This document shows positions 17,300 through 25,671 of a stretch of 64,000 nucleotides of DNA, piece after piece (within the stretch, counting starts at the first letter, position 1; every line of letters begins with the position of its first letter). A program made the translations under genes and the position numbers. Source of the stretch: Brevundimonas sp. (GTDB lineage: Bacteria; Pseudomonadota; Alphaproteobacteria; Caulobacterales; Caulobacteraceae); contig NZ_JACVCG010000001.1 in assembly GCF_016742135.1 (NCBI RefSeq), forward strand, positions 434,001 through 498,000. The letters are read 5' to 3'. The notes under the pieces are model-generated. The model ran no database searches and was not told the origin of the DNA. It saw nothing but the letters and a program-made list of their open reading frames with translations.

Positions 17300-19398
17300 C
17301 GGACGCCCCCGTCATGATGAAGGACGGCATGGCCCGGCCTTCGGGCAGGGACATGCTGGGCTGGATCGCGCGCGGCGAGGTCGGCATGGCCGTCGGCGTC
17401 ATCGGCGTCATCCTGTTGCTGATCCTGCCGATCCCGGCCTTCCTGATGGATATGTTGCTGGCGATCTCGCTGATCTCCAGCGTGCTGATCCTGATGACGG
17501 CTCTGATGATGAAGAAGCCGCTGGACTTCGCCATCTTCCCGACGGTGCTGCTGGTCTCGACCCTGTTCCGGCTGGGGCTGAACCTGGCCTCGACCCGGCT
17601 GGTTCTGACGAGCGGGCACGAGGGAGGCGACGCCGCCGGCCATGTGATCGAGGCGTTCGGGGCCCTGATGATGGGCGGCAGCTTCATCATCGGCATCATC
17701 GTCTTTGCCATCATTCTGGTGGTGAACTTCGTCGTCATCACCAAGGGCTCGACCCGGATCGCCGAGGTCTCAGCCCGCTTCACCCTCGACTCCATGCCCG
17801 GCAAGCAGATGGCTATCGACGCCGATCTGTCGTCGGGCCTGATCAGTGAGGACCAGGCCAAGACCCGGCGCAAGGAACTGGAGCAGGAGTCGACCTTCTT
17901 CGGCGCCATGGACGGTGCCTCGAAATTCGTGCGCGGTGACGCGGTCGCCGGGCTGATCATCGTCTTCATAAATGTGCTGGGCGGCATTCTGATCGGCACC
18001 CTGCAGCACGGCATGCCCATGGGCGAGGCGGCCTCGGCCTATGTCCAGCTGACGATCGGGGACGGTCTGGTGACCCAGGTCCCGGCCATCATCATCTCGA
18101 TCGCGGCCGGCTTTCTGGTGTCCAAGGCCGGGGTCGAGGGCTCGGCCGACAAGGCCCTGGTCAGCCAGCTGGCCACCAATCCGATCAGCCTCGGCATGGT
18201 GGCGGCGGCCTCGGCCCTGATCGGCCTGATCCCGGGCATGCCGCTTCTGCCCTTTTTCGCCCTGGCGGCCGGGGCCGGCTTCATGGCCTGGCGACTGGGT
18301 CGGGCACGCCTGAAACCGGCACCTGTTGAGACGGCGGAGTCGGCCAAACCCCGCGAGGACGTCGAGGAGCCTATCCAGACGGCCCTCAACATCGATGAGG
18401 TCAAGATCGAGCTGGGCTATTCCCTGCTGGCCCTGATCAACGACCTGGAAGGCCGTCGCCTGACCGATCAGGTCCGCGCGCTGCGCCGGTCGCTGGCGCA
18501 GGAGTACGGCTTTGTCATGCCGGCCGTGCGCATTCTCGACAACATGCGTCTCGGGACCCAAGGCTATGCCATCCGGATCAAGGAGATGGACGCCGGAAAA
18601 GGTGAGGTTCGTCTTGGGCAACTGCTGGCCATGGACCCGGCGGGCCGCCAGGTCGAACTGCCCGGCGAACACACCAAGGAACCGGCCTTTGGCCTGCCCG
18701 CCACCTGGATCGACGAGTCCCTGCGCGAGGAGGCGACCTTCCGCGGCTACACGGTGGTCGACCCCTCGACCGTGTTGACGACCCACCTGACGGAAATCCT
18801 GAAGGAGAACATGGCCGAATTGCTGTCCTATGCCGAGGTGCAGAAGCTGCTGAACGGTCTGGAGGGCGAGGAGAAGAAGCTCGTCGAGGACCTGATCCCC
18901 GGCTCGGTGACCGTCACCACCCTGCAGCGGGTCCTGCAGGCCCTGCTCAAGGAAAAGGTCTCGATCCGGGATCTGCCCGCCATTCTGGAGGGACTGGCGG
19001 AAGCCGCCCCCCACACCAGTTCAGTGACCACCCTGGTCGAACACGTCCGGAGCCGTCTGGCGCGTCAGCTGTGCTGGCAGCACAAGGCCGACGATGGGGC
19101 CCTGCCCATCGTAACCCTGTCGCCCGAATGGGAGCAGGCCTTTGCCGAGAGTCTGGTGGGACAGGGCGAGGACAAGCAGCTGGCCATGGCCCCGTCACGC
19201 CTGCAGGATTTCATCCGCGCCGTGCGGGATGTGTTCGAGAGAGCCGCCATGTCCGGCGAGACGGCGGTGCTGCTGACCGGGCCCCAGGTGCGGCCCTATG
19301 TCCGCTCGATCATCGAACGCTTCCGCGGTCAGACGGTCGTTATGAGCCAGAACGAAATCCACCCGCGCGCGCGCCTACGGACGCTGGGACAGGTCTGA
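17296..19398 (+). CDS. flhA: Flagellar biosynthesis protein FlhA
   Basis: 700 residues, the normal size. FlhA forms the nonameric export gate of the flagellar type III apparatus. The N-terminal half has about eight transmembrane segments with the FHIPEP-type conserved loop (FAIFPTVLLVSTLFRLGLN and the cytoplasmic TKGSTRIAEVSARFTLDSM region, which holds the charged residues needed for proton coupling). The C-terminal cytoplasmic domain (from about residue 350) binds chaperone-substrate complexes and includes SLLALINDLEGRRLTDQV, the DPSTVLTTHL stretch and the C-terminal LARQL and RTLGQV ends. The start overlaps the beta-lactamase stop. Confidence 0.96.
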   Translation: MTDAPVMMKDGMARPSGRDMLGWIARGEVGMAVGVIGVILLLILPIPAFLMDMLLAISLISSVLILMTALMMKKPLDFAIFPTVLLVSTLFRLGLNLASTRLVLTSGHEGGDAAGHVIEAFGALMMGGSFIIGIIVFAIILVVNFVVITKGSTRIAEVSARFTLDSMPGKQMAIDADLSSGLISEDQAKTRRKELEQESTFFGAMDGASKFVRGDAVAGLIIVFINVLGGILIGTLQHGMPMGEAASAYVQLTIGDGLVTQVPAIIISIAAGFLVSKAGVEGSADKALVSQLATNPISLGMVAAASALIGLIPGMPLLPFFALAAGAGFMAWRLGRARLKPAPVETAESAKPREDVEEPIQTALNIDEVKIELGYSLLALINDLEGRRLTDQVRALRRSLAQEYGFVMPAVRILDNMRLGTQGYAIRIKEMDAGKGEVRLGQLLAMDPAGRQVELPGEHTKEPAFGLPATWIDESLREEATFRGYTVVDPSTVLTTHLTEILKENMAELLSYAEVQKLLNGLEGEEKKLVEDLIPGSVTVTTLQRVLQALLKEKVSIRDLPAILEGLAEAAPHTSSVTTLVEHVRSRLARQLCWQHKADDGALPIVTLSPEWEQAFAESLVGQGEDKQLAMAPSRLQDFIRAVRDVFERAAMSGETAVLLTGPQVRPYVRSIIERFRGQTVVMSQNEIHPRARLRTLGQV

Positions 19399-19407
19399 CG
19401 CGTCCGG

Positions 19408-20115
19408 TCAGTTGACCTCGGTCCAGCCTTCGGACGAGGCCTGACGCGCCGCCTCATTCGTCGGCCGGGCCACGAGACCGGACTGGGTGATCCAGACCTC
19501 ATATTCCGCGCCATCGGCCATCGGCATATAGGCCCCGCCGCCATACAGGGTGTCGACGGCATCGACATAGCGGCGATAGCGGCGGGCCGTATCCCAGGCG
19601 CTGATCCTCCAGGGCAGGGCATCGGGCTGGTCTCCGCCACTCAGGTCATGGACGCTGCGGATGCCCTCGCGTTCCTGCTGGATCGACCGGTAGCGTCCCG
19701 ACAGGCGGTCCAGCCGATACTGGGTATCGAGGCCCAGCACGGTGGCCCAAGGTTTCCAGCGCAGGACCTGGGCCTCGATCCGCCATTCATCGCCGTGCAG
19801 GGGGTAGACGGTCGTGACGGGAACGTTGGCATCCCCCGCCGCCGGCTGGATGACGGTCGTCTCGAAATACTGTGGCCCCAGTTGCTTGACCTGGATCGTG
19901 GCCACGGGCCGTTCATGGGTAAGCCGGGCGTAGGTCTGGATGTTCATGCCCAGCAGGGCCGCGATCGCCGCAGCTGCGGCCAGGCCCCCGCCGCCGATGG
20001 CCCCAAGGCCACCGCTCAGGAATTTGCCCCGAAAAAATGCCCCAAGTCCGCTGAACAGAAAGATGACACCTGCCGCGCCGACGATCGCCGGAATAATCCA
20101 CCACCACCAGACCAT
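19408..20115 (-). CDS. Predicted membrane protein of unknown function
   Basis: 235 residues. The N-terminus has two hydrophobic segments (about 3-24, WWWWIIPAIVGAAGVIFLF, and 33-55, glycine/alanine-rich), followed by a soluble domain of about 180 residues with alternating strands (RPVATIQVKQLGPQYFETTV, DEWRIEAQVLRWKPW) and a YDTLYGGG-like late motif (VDTLYGGGAYMPM). The large domain should be exposed on one side of the membrane. I do not recognise a characterised family. It converges on flhA with 9 bases between stops and is divergent from the CHASE3 kinase. Confidence 0.8.
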   Translation of the reverse strand: MVWWWWIIPAIVGAAGVIFLFSGLGAFFRGKFLSGGLGAIGGGGLAAAAAIAALLGMNIQTYARLTHERPVATIQVKQLGPQYFETTVIQPAAGDANVPVTTVYPLHGDEWRIEAQVLRWKPWATVLGLDTQYRLDRLSGRYRSIQQEREGIRSVHDLSGGDQPDALPWRISAWDTARRYRRYVDAVDTLYGGGAYMPMADGAEYEVWITQSGLVARPTNEAARQASSEGWTEVN

Positions 20116-20222
20116 GTCGCCCCCTTAACGCTACGGCTTCATCGCATGCTAACCCTAAATCGCGGGGGCGTCGAAGGTTTCACCCGACACGCGACTGGAC
20201 TTGGCGAGGGGGGCGGGTAAAC

Positions 20223-21764
20223 GTGGCCGCGATGGCCTGGGACCTCCGTGAAAATCTGACGGCATTCAGCCGCTTCCTGCGCACGGCCAGCCTTGGGCGG
20301 TCACTGCTTGGTTTGCTGTCGCTGGCGCTTGTGCTTCTGCTGGTCGTCAATCTGGCGACCTTCTTCATGATCGGTCGCACGGCCCAGTTCAATGACAGCC
20401 TCGATCGCAGCCTTCGCGTCCAGATGGCCGCGCGCGACGTCCTGACCCGTCTTGTGGACGCCGAAACCGGCCAGCGGGGCTATCTGCTGACGGGGCGCCA
20501 GCAGTTTCTGGCCATCCATGACGATGCCATCCGCGACCTGCCGCTGGTGATGCAGGAACTAGACGATCTGACGGCAGATGATCCGCAGGTGCGCCAACGG
20601 GTCGACCGCCTGCGGGATCTGACCCGAGAACGGCTGAGTGTAATGGACGCCAGCATCGCCCTGGCCCGGAGCGGTCGAGCCGGCGACGCGGTTCAGATCG
20701 TCCGCGACGGACGGGGCAGGGAACTGATGGACGCCATGCGAGCGGAACTCGCCGACATCGACTTGATCGAAAGCGAACGGTTCGACGCCCGCCGTCAGCA
20801 GTCCGAATGGTCCGCGCGGGCGACCATCGGCGTCAACGCCATGGCGGCCGTTCTGGTCCTGATGCTGGCCGGGATCATGGCCTGGATCGTGCTGCGTTAC
20901 CTGCGGGAGATGCAGGCCGCGCACTACGAACTGGATCGGATCAATGCCAATCTGGAGAATGAGGTCCGGGACCGCACGGGCGACCTCATCCGGGCCAATG
21001 AGGAGGTCCAGCGTTTCGCCTATATCGTCAGCCACGACCTGCGCGCGCCCCTGGTCAATGTGATGGGCTACACCTCAGAACTCGAGCAGGCGGGCAAGAC
21101 CATCGACCGCCAGATGACCAGGGTCGAAACCGAGGCACCGGGTGTGCTGGAGCGCGATGCCCTGGTCGCCGTGCGTGAGGATGTGCCCGAGGCCATCAGC
21201 TTCATCCGCGCCTCCACTGAAAAGATGGACCGGCTGATCAACGCCATCCTCAAGCTGTCCCGCGATGGGCGACGGGTGCTCTCCGCGGAGCCCATCAATA
21301 TGACGGCCATGGTCGGCAAGATTGCCGACAGCGTGAACCATCAGACGGAAAGCGCCGGTGCCGAGATCGAGGTGGCCGAGCTGCCGGTGCTGACCGGCGA
21401 TCGCCTGTCGCTGGAGCAGGTGTTCGGCAATATGATCGACAATGCGGTCAAATATCTGGATCCGAAGCGTCCGGGGCGTATCCGGATCGAAGGTCAGGAT
21501 CTGGCCGACGGCATGGTCGAATACCGGATCATCGACAACGGCCGGGGCATCTCCGAGCGCGACCACCAGCGGATCTTCGAACTGTTCCGGCGATCGGGCA
21601 AACAGGACCAGCCGGGCGAGGGCCTGGGGCTGGCCTTCGTCAGGAACAGCATTCGCCGCATGGGCGGCGACATCGCCGTGGAGTCGAGACTGGGCGAAGG
21701 CTCGACATTCATCCTCAAATTTCCCAAACGTCTCTACGTCTCGGACAACGGAACCCTGTCATGA
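20223..21764 (+). CDS. CHASE3-domain sensor histidine kinase
   Basis: 513 residues from GTG at 20223; ATG at 20232 is an equally good start. Transmembrane helix 1 is at about residues 28-50, then a CHASE3 periplasmic domain with the typical VDAETGQRGYLLTG motif, helix 2 near 205-225, a short coiled coil, and a HisKA/HATPase core: H-box FAYIVSHDLRAPL, N-box NMIDNAVKYL, G1 DNGRGIS and G2 GEGLGLAFV. The arrangement is that of phytochrome-like/Rcp1-linked membrane kinases. The stop overlaps the next receiver gene by ATGA, so that receiver is its likely phosphotransfer partner. Confidence 0.93.
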   Translation: MAAMAWDLRENLTAFSRFLRTASLGRSLLGLLSLALVLLLVVNLATFFMIGRTAQFNDSLDRSLRVQMAARDVLTRLVDAETGQRGYLLTGRQQFLAIHDDAIRDLPLVMQELDDLTADDPQVRQRVDRLRDLTRERLSVMDASIALARSGRAGDAVQIVRDGRGRELMDAMRAELADIDLIESERFDARRQQSEWSARATIGVNAMAAVLVLMLAGIMAWIVLRYLREMQAAHYELDRINANLENEVRDRTGDLIRANEEVQRFAYIVSHDLRAPLVNVMGYTSELEQAGKTIDRQMTRVETEAPGVLERDALVAVREDVPEAISFIRASTEKMDRLINAILKLSRDGRRVLSAEPINMTAMVGKIADSVNHQTESAGAEIEVAELPVLTGDRLSLEQVFGNMIDNAVKYLDPKRPGRIRIEGQDLADGMVEYRIIDNGRGISERDHQRIFELFRRSGKQDQPGEGLGLAFVRNSIRRMGGDIAVESRLGEGSTFILKFPKRLYVSDNGTLS

Positions 21765-22186
21765 CCACACCCGTCAAAATTCTGATGATCGAGGACGATC
21801 ACGGCCACGCGCGACTGATTGAGAAGAACATCCGTCGGGCCAACATCTCGAACGAGATCGAACATTTCGCCGACGGCACCTCGGCGCTGGAGCATCTGTT
21901 CAGCGAGGCGGTGCTGGCCAATGGTCCACTGCTGATCCTTCTGGATCTGAACCTGCCGGACATGTCGGGCACCGACATTCTGGAGAAGATCAAGTCGGAT
22001 GCCCGGCTGCGGCGCGCGCCCGTGGTGATCCTGACCACTACCGACGACAAGACGGAAATCCAGCGGTGCTATGATCTGGGCTGCAATGTCTACATCACCA
22101 AGCCGGTGGAGTATGAATCCTTCTCGGAAGCCATCCGGCAGCTGGGCCTGTTCCTGTCGGTCATCCAGGCTCCCGAAATCGATTGA
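21761..22186 (+). CDS. Single-domain response regulator (Rcp1/CheY-like)
   Basis: 141 residues, only a receiver domain. Acidic pair IEDDHGHARL, phospho-acceptor in ILLDLNLPDMSG, the T in VVILTTTDD and the lysine in VYITKPVEYESF are all present. The form (ARLIEKNIRRANI, LDLNLPDMSGTDIL) is typical of Rcp1-type regulators that act as shuttles next to CHASE3 or phytochrome kinases. It overlaps the kinase upstream by four bases and the receiver-kinase downstream by four, forming a three-protein relay. Confidence 0.93.
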   Translation: MTTPVKILMIEDDHGHARLIEKNIRRANISNEIEHFADGTSALEHLFSEAVLANGPLLILLDLNLPDMSGTDILEKIKSDARLRRAPVVILTTTDDKTEIQRCYDLGCNVYITKPVEYESFSEAIRQLGLFLSVIQAPEID

Positions 22187-23247
22187 ATGAGCACTGTTTG
22201 GAACCGCTGACCACACCCTTGCGCCTGCTGTACATCGACGACGACCGCGGCCTGTCGCGGCTGGTCGAGAAGGAGCTTGGCCGTCAGGGCTTTGTGGTGA
22301 CCTGCGCCGCTGATGGCGAGGCAGGGCTGGAGTGCCTGAAAAGCGGGCAGGTGTTCGACGTCTGCGCCCTGGACCACTACATGCCCGAGCGCGATGGCCT
22401 GGACGTCCTGCCGGATATCCTGGCCCTGCCGGACCCGCCGCCGGTCGTCTATGTCACCGGGGCCCAGGAAGGCCGCATTGCCGTGGCCGCCCTTCGCGCC
22501 GGGGCCGCGGACTATGTGATCAAGGACGTGTCGGAGGATTTCACCTCGCTCCTGCGCTCGGCCATCGAGGACGCCCACAACCGGCGCCGCCTGCAGCGGG
22601 AGAACGAGACCGCCCAGGACGAGGTCCGCATGGCTCGCGACCGGGCCGAGGCCATGCTGCGCGAGGTCAACCACCGGGTGGGCAATTCGCTTCAGCTGGT
22701 GTCCAGTTTCATCTCGCTGCAGATGCGGCAGTTGGCGGACGGGGCGGCCCGGGACGCCCTGCGCGAGGCCCAGGCCCGCATCGAGGCGGTCGCGCATGTG
22801 CACCGCAGGCTGTACACCTCGGGCGACATGGCCCAGGTGGCCGTGGACGAGTATCTGAAGAGCCTGATCGAGGAACTCTCCGCTTCCCTGGGCCGTGAGG
22901 ACAGCGCGCCCAACCTGACCCTGGACGCCGACCCCATGAAGGTCGGAACCGATCAGGCGGTCTCCCTGGGTGTGATCGTAACCGAACTGGTCACCAACGC
23001 TGTCAAATATGCCTATCAACCCGGTCAGGGCGGGGACATTCGCGTCCACCTCAAGGCTGATGGCGAGGGGCGAGCCCTGCTGACGGTCGAGGACGACGGC
23101 GTCGGTCTGGGCGACCCGTCGCAAGGGCCGAAGGGCACGGGGCTGGGCTCAAAGATCATCGCGGCCATGGCGGGTGGTTTGCGCTCGAAGGTCGATTTCG
23201 ACACGGCGCACAAGGGCGTGCGCGCCCGCCTGGCCTTCGATCTCTAG
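22183..23247 (+). CDS. Receiver-HisKA_2 histidine kinase
   Basis: 354 residues. An N-terminal receiver (YIDDDRGLS, phospho-acceptor in CALDHYMPERDG, lysine in YVIKDVSEDF) is joined by a helical linker to a HisKA_2/HWE-like kinase: phospho-His in LREVNHRVGNSLQLV, N-box VTELVTNAVKYAY, G-box DDGVGLG and KGTGLGSKI. Kinases of this class feed the alphaproteobacterial general stress response (PhyR) in several species, but a link is not shown here. The start appears to be TTG at 22183, overlapping the receiver gene; TTG at 22198 is an alternative. It probably reads the phosphorylation of the preceding regulator pair. Confidence 0.9.
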   Translation: MNEHCLEPLTTPLRLLYIDDDRGLSRLVEKELGRQGFVVTCAADGEAGLECLKSGQVFDVCALDHYMPERDGLDVLPDILALPDPPPVVYVTGAQEGRIAVAALRAGAADYVIKDVSEDFTSLLRSAIEDAHNRRRLQRENETAQDEVRMARDRAEAMLREVNHRVGNSLQLVSSFISLQMRQLADGAARDALREAQARIEAVAHVHRRLYTSGDMAQVAVDEYLKSLIEELSASLGREDSAPNLTLDADPMKVGTDQAVSLGVIVTELVTNAVKYAYQPGQGGDIRVHLKADGEGRALLTVEDDGVGLGDPSQGPKGTGLGSKIIAAMAGGLRSKVDFDTAHKGVRARLAFDL

Positions 23248-23256
23248 GCCGGACAC

Positions 23257-23706
23257 ATGTTGCAGTTCGGATATGCCAGACCTGACCGCACCTATGCGCC
23301 GCGCCCCACGGCGTTCGGCCTTCTGGTGCACGGGGGGCGGCTTGCCTGCGTCCGGATAGACCGGGGCGAGAACAGCTACCTCGATCTGCCGGGCGGCGCG
23401 CGGGACGGGGATGAGTCCGAGGCGGAGGCGGTCGTGCGGGAGTATCGCGAGGAGACGGGCCTGCGCGTTGCCGTCGATGCTCGCCTGACCGAGGCGGCCC
23501 AGTTCGTGGACAAGAGCGATGGGCGAACGGTCAACAACAGGGGTGGCTTCTGGACGCTGCGCCTGCTGGACCCCACCCCCTCCGGCAAGGTCGAGGATGA
23601 CCACGAGTTGATCTGGCTGGACCCGTTGGAGGCGTTGGTGAGCCTCCGCCACGAGGCTCATGCGTGGGCTGTGACCATGTGGCTGAGGACTCACAAACCC
23701 GCGTGA
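23257..23706 (+). CDS. Nudix hydrolase
   Basis: 149 residues with a complete Nudix box: GGARDGDESEAEAVVREYRE followed by ETGL, matching Gx5Ex7REUxEExGU. These enzymes hydrolyse nucleoside diphosphates linked to another group. The N-terminus (YAPRPTAFGLLVHGGRLACV) and C-terminal LIWLDPLEALVSLRHEAHAWAV-type region resemble housecleaning Nudix proteins of unknown substrate. It follows the receiver-kinase after nine bases and may be the last gene of that operon. Confidence 0.92.
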   Translation: MLQFGYARPDRTYAPRPTAFGLLVHGGRLACVRIDRGENSYLDLPGGARDGDESEAEAVVREYREETGLRVAVDARLTEAAQFVDKSDGRTVNNRGGFWTLRLLDPTPSGKVEDDHELIWLDPLEALVSLRHEAHAWAVTMWLRTHKPA

Positions 23707-23711
23707 TCCGG

Positions 23712-23736
23712 GGAACGACGGCGGGCCGAACCTGTT
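23712..23736 (+). promoter_or_regulatory. Possible EcfG-type general-stress promoter for csbD gene
   Basis: GGAAC at 23712-23716 and TGTT at 23733-23736 are separated by 16 bases, close to the alphaproteobacterial EcfG/SigT consensus GGAAC-N16/17-cGTT. The position about 50 bases before a CsbD stress-protein start fits a stress promoter. Only four to five bases per box are defined, so chance similarity is possible. Confidence 0.45.
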
Positions 23737-23785
23737 GAATTGGCATCGGGCGAACACCGGGTTCGCCAATCCCAGGAGAACAGTG

Positions 23786-23959
23786 ATGCCTAACAAGGAT
23801 CAAATTGAAGGCCGCGCCAAGGAAGCCATGGGCAACGTCAAGGACGCCGCAGGCGACATGACCGGCAACCACAGGCTGGAGGCCGAAGGCAAGGCCGATC
23901 AGGTCGAAGGCAAGGTCCAGAAGACCTTTGGTGACGTCAAGGAAGACATCAAGACCTGA
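23786..23959 (+). CDS. CsbD family stress protein
   Basis: 57 residues from ATG at 23786, with AGGAGAA directly upstream; a start 51 bases earlier lacks a ribosome site. The sequence is a charged, Lys/Asp/Glu-rich repeat protein (DQIEGRAKEAMGNVKDAAGD, then KADQVEGKVQKTFGDV), the standard CsbD pattern. In Bacillus CsbD belongs to the sigma-B general stress regulon; the molecular role is unknown. A GGAAC promoter-like site lies upstream and a strong terminator follows, so it is a one-gene stress unit. Confidence 0.93.
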   Translation: MPNKDQIEGRAKEAMGNVKDAAGDMTGNHRLEAEGKADQVEGKVQKTFGDVKEDIKT

Positions 23960-23984
23960 TCCGGATCATTCCGCCGGATCGAAG

Positions 23985-24012
23985 GGCCACCGTCGCAGGA
24001 CGGTGGCCTTTT
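23985..24012 (+). terminator. Rho-independent terminator after csbD gene
   Basis: A perfect ten-base stem GGCCACCGTC (23985-23994) and GACGGTGGCC (23999-24008) closes a GCAG loop and is followed by TTTT. It begins 25 bases after the csbD stop and ends at the stop codon of the convergent gene. Confidence 0.9.
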
Positions 24013-24449
24013 CAATTCTGTCCCGACAGGTTGATCCGCAAGCCGCCGGTATCCTCGCGCGAGCCGGCCGGATCGCAGACCTCTTCCCAGATCACGCCGC
24101 CGTCGGGCCGGGCACGGGGGCGGGTACTGCAGCGTGCCGGTTCGCGCAGCTGTGGTCCCGCCGGCCCGCGAACTTCACGGGACTGGCCGCACTGGACGGC
24201 GAAGTTGGCCTCGGCCTGGGCGCGGGCGCAGGCCTCGAGCGAGGTAGTCGGGCGCAGGGCCTCGGGCAGGCTGTCGCCCAGCTCGGCCGCCAGCTGTTGC
24301 CGGACGCGGAACTGGCAGGACTCCAGCGGAGTATCGCCCCGGATCTGGGGATGGCAGCGGGCGCGCTCCCAGGCAAAGGGGTCTTCGCGGGCCCATTGCG
24401 GCAGGGCGGGGTCCTGCAGGACCAGACCCAGGATGATTGCACCGAGCAT
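24012..24449 (-). CDS. Small secreted protein of unknown function
   Basis: 145 residues. A short hydrophobic start (MLGAIILGLVLQ) may act as a signal peptide. The rest is charged with six cysteines (for example ARCHPQIRGD, LESCQFRVRQQL, ACARAQAEANFAVQCGQ), suggesting disulfides in the periplasm. No family is recognised. It lies 27 bases behind the VWA-protein gene on the same strand, so the two are likely cotranscribed, and it converges on the csbD terminator. Confidence 0.7.
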   Translation of the reverse strand: MLGAIILGLVLQDPALPQWAREDPFAWERARCHPQIRGDTPLESCQFRVRQQLAAELGDSLPEALRPTTSLEACARAQAEANFAVQCGQSREVRGPAGPQLREPARCSTRPRARPDGGVIWEEVCDPAGSREDTGGLRINLSGQN

Positions 24450-24476
24450 GGACGCCTCCTTCTGGTGGTCGTCGGC

Positions 24477-25664
24477 CTATCGGGCCAAGGAGCGCATGGC
24501 GCGCTCCAGGCCGTCGAGAGTCAAGGGGAACATCTGGTCCTCCATCACCTCCCGGATCAGGCCGACCGAGGGCGTATAGGCCCAGTAGCGCTCGGGCACC
24601 GGATTCAGCCAGGCCGACTTTGGCCACTGCTGGCGCAGGCGTTTCAGCCATACCGCGCCGGCTTCTTCATTCCAGTGCTCGACCGAGCCGCCGGGCATGG
24701 TGACCTCATAGGGACTCATGGTGGCGTCGCCGACGATCACGGCCCGCCAGTCGCCGGGATAGCGGTTCAGGACTTCCCACGTCGGGGTCCGCGCCTCATG
24801 CCGGCGCCGGTTGTCCTTCCACACGCCCTCGTAAAGGCAGTTGTGGAAGTAGAAGAACTCAAGGTGCCGAAATTCGGATTTTGCGGCCGAGAACAGCTCC
24901 TCGCACAGCTTGACGTGCCCATCCATCGAGCCACCGATGTCGAGGAACAGCAGCACCTTGATTGTGTTGCGCCGCTCGGGCCGCATCTGGATGTCCAGCC
25001 AGCCCTGGCGCGCGGTGCCGTCTATGGTGGCGTCCATGTCCAGTTCGTCCGGCGTGCCCTGACGGGCGAACCGGCGCAGACGGCGGAGTGCCACCTTGAT
25101 GTTGCGAGTGCCCAGCTCGACCGAGTCGTCGAGGTTTCGGTATTCGCGCTTTTCCCATACCTTGACCGCCCGACCGTGCTGCGACTTGCCGCCGATGCGA
25201 ACCCCCTCGGGGTTATAGCCGCCGTTGCCGAAGGGGCTGGTGCCGCCCGTGCCGATCCATTTGTTGCCGCCCTGATGCCGGTCGTGCTGTTCCTCCAGGC
25301 GCTGTTTCAGCGTCTCCATCAACTTTTCGAAGCCGCCAAGGGCCTCGATCTCGGCCTTCTGCTCGTCGGTCAGGTATTTTTCATTAAGCAGCTTCAGCCA
25401 GTCCTCGGGCACGCCACCGACATCCGGCTCCTCGCCCGCGCCGACGGTCTCCATCCCCTTGAACACCTTGCCGAACACCTGATCGAACCGGTCGTAGTGT
25501 TTCTCATCCTTGATCAGGATGGCCCGCGACAGGTGGTAGAAGTCCTCGACACGGGTGCCGGCGGTCAGGACGCGCTTGTCCATGGCCTCCATCAGGAACA
25601 GCCATTCCTTGAGCGAGACCGGGACCCGGGCATCCCGCAGGGCCGTGAAGAAGGGGAGGAGCAT
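24477..25664 (-). CDS. VWA domain-containing CoxE-like protein
   Basis: 395 residues from ATG at 25664, where the conserved sequence LLPFFTALRDARVPVSLKEW begins. It matches CoxE/YehP-like proteins with a C-terminal von Willebrand A fold: the metal-site motif reads LFLDIGGSMDGHV, followed by HNCLYEGVWKDN and a PGDWRAVIVGDATMSPYE strand. Relatives usually act with a MoxR AAA+ ATPase in assembling or activating enzymes such as carbon monoxide dehydrogenase. No MoxR gene lies next to it in this window, and neither neighbour suggests its target. Confidence 0.87.
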   Translation of the reverse strand: MLLPFFTALRDARVPVSLKEWLFLMEAMDKRVLTAGTRVEDFYHLSRAILIKDEKHYDRFDQVFGKVFKGMETVGAGEEPDVGGVPEDWLKLLNEKYLTDEQKAEIEALGGFEKLMETLKQRLEEQHDRHQGGNKWIGTGGTSPFGNGGYNPEGVRIGGKSQHGRAVKVWEKREYRNLDDSVELGTRNIKVALRRLRRFARQGTPDELDMDATIDGTARQGWLDIQMRPERRNTIKVLLFLDIGGSMDGHVKLCEELFSAAKSEFRHLEFFYFHNCLYEGVWKDNRRRHEARTPTWEVLNRYPGDWRAVIVGDATMSPYEVTMPGGSVEHWNEEAGAVWLKRLRQQWPKSAWLNPVPERYWAYTPSVGLIREVMEDQMFPLTLDGLERAMRSLAR

Positions 25665-25671
25665 TCGGGCG

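Noticed and set aside
20127-20160. CtrA site upstream of the CHASE3 kinase (TTAACG and GCTAACC)
   Set aside because: The half-sites are present but their spacing does not fit TTAA-N7-TTAA.
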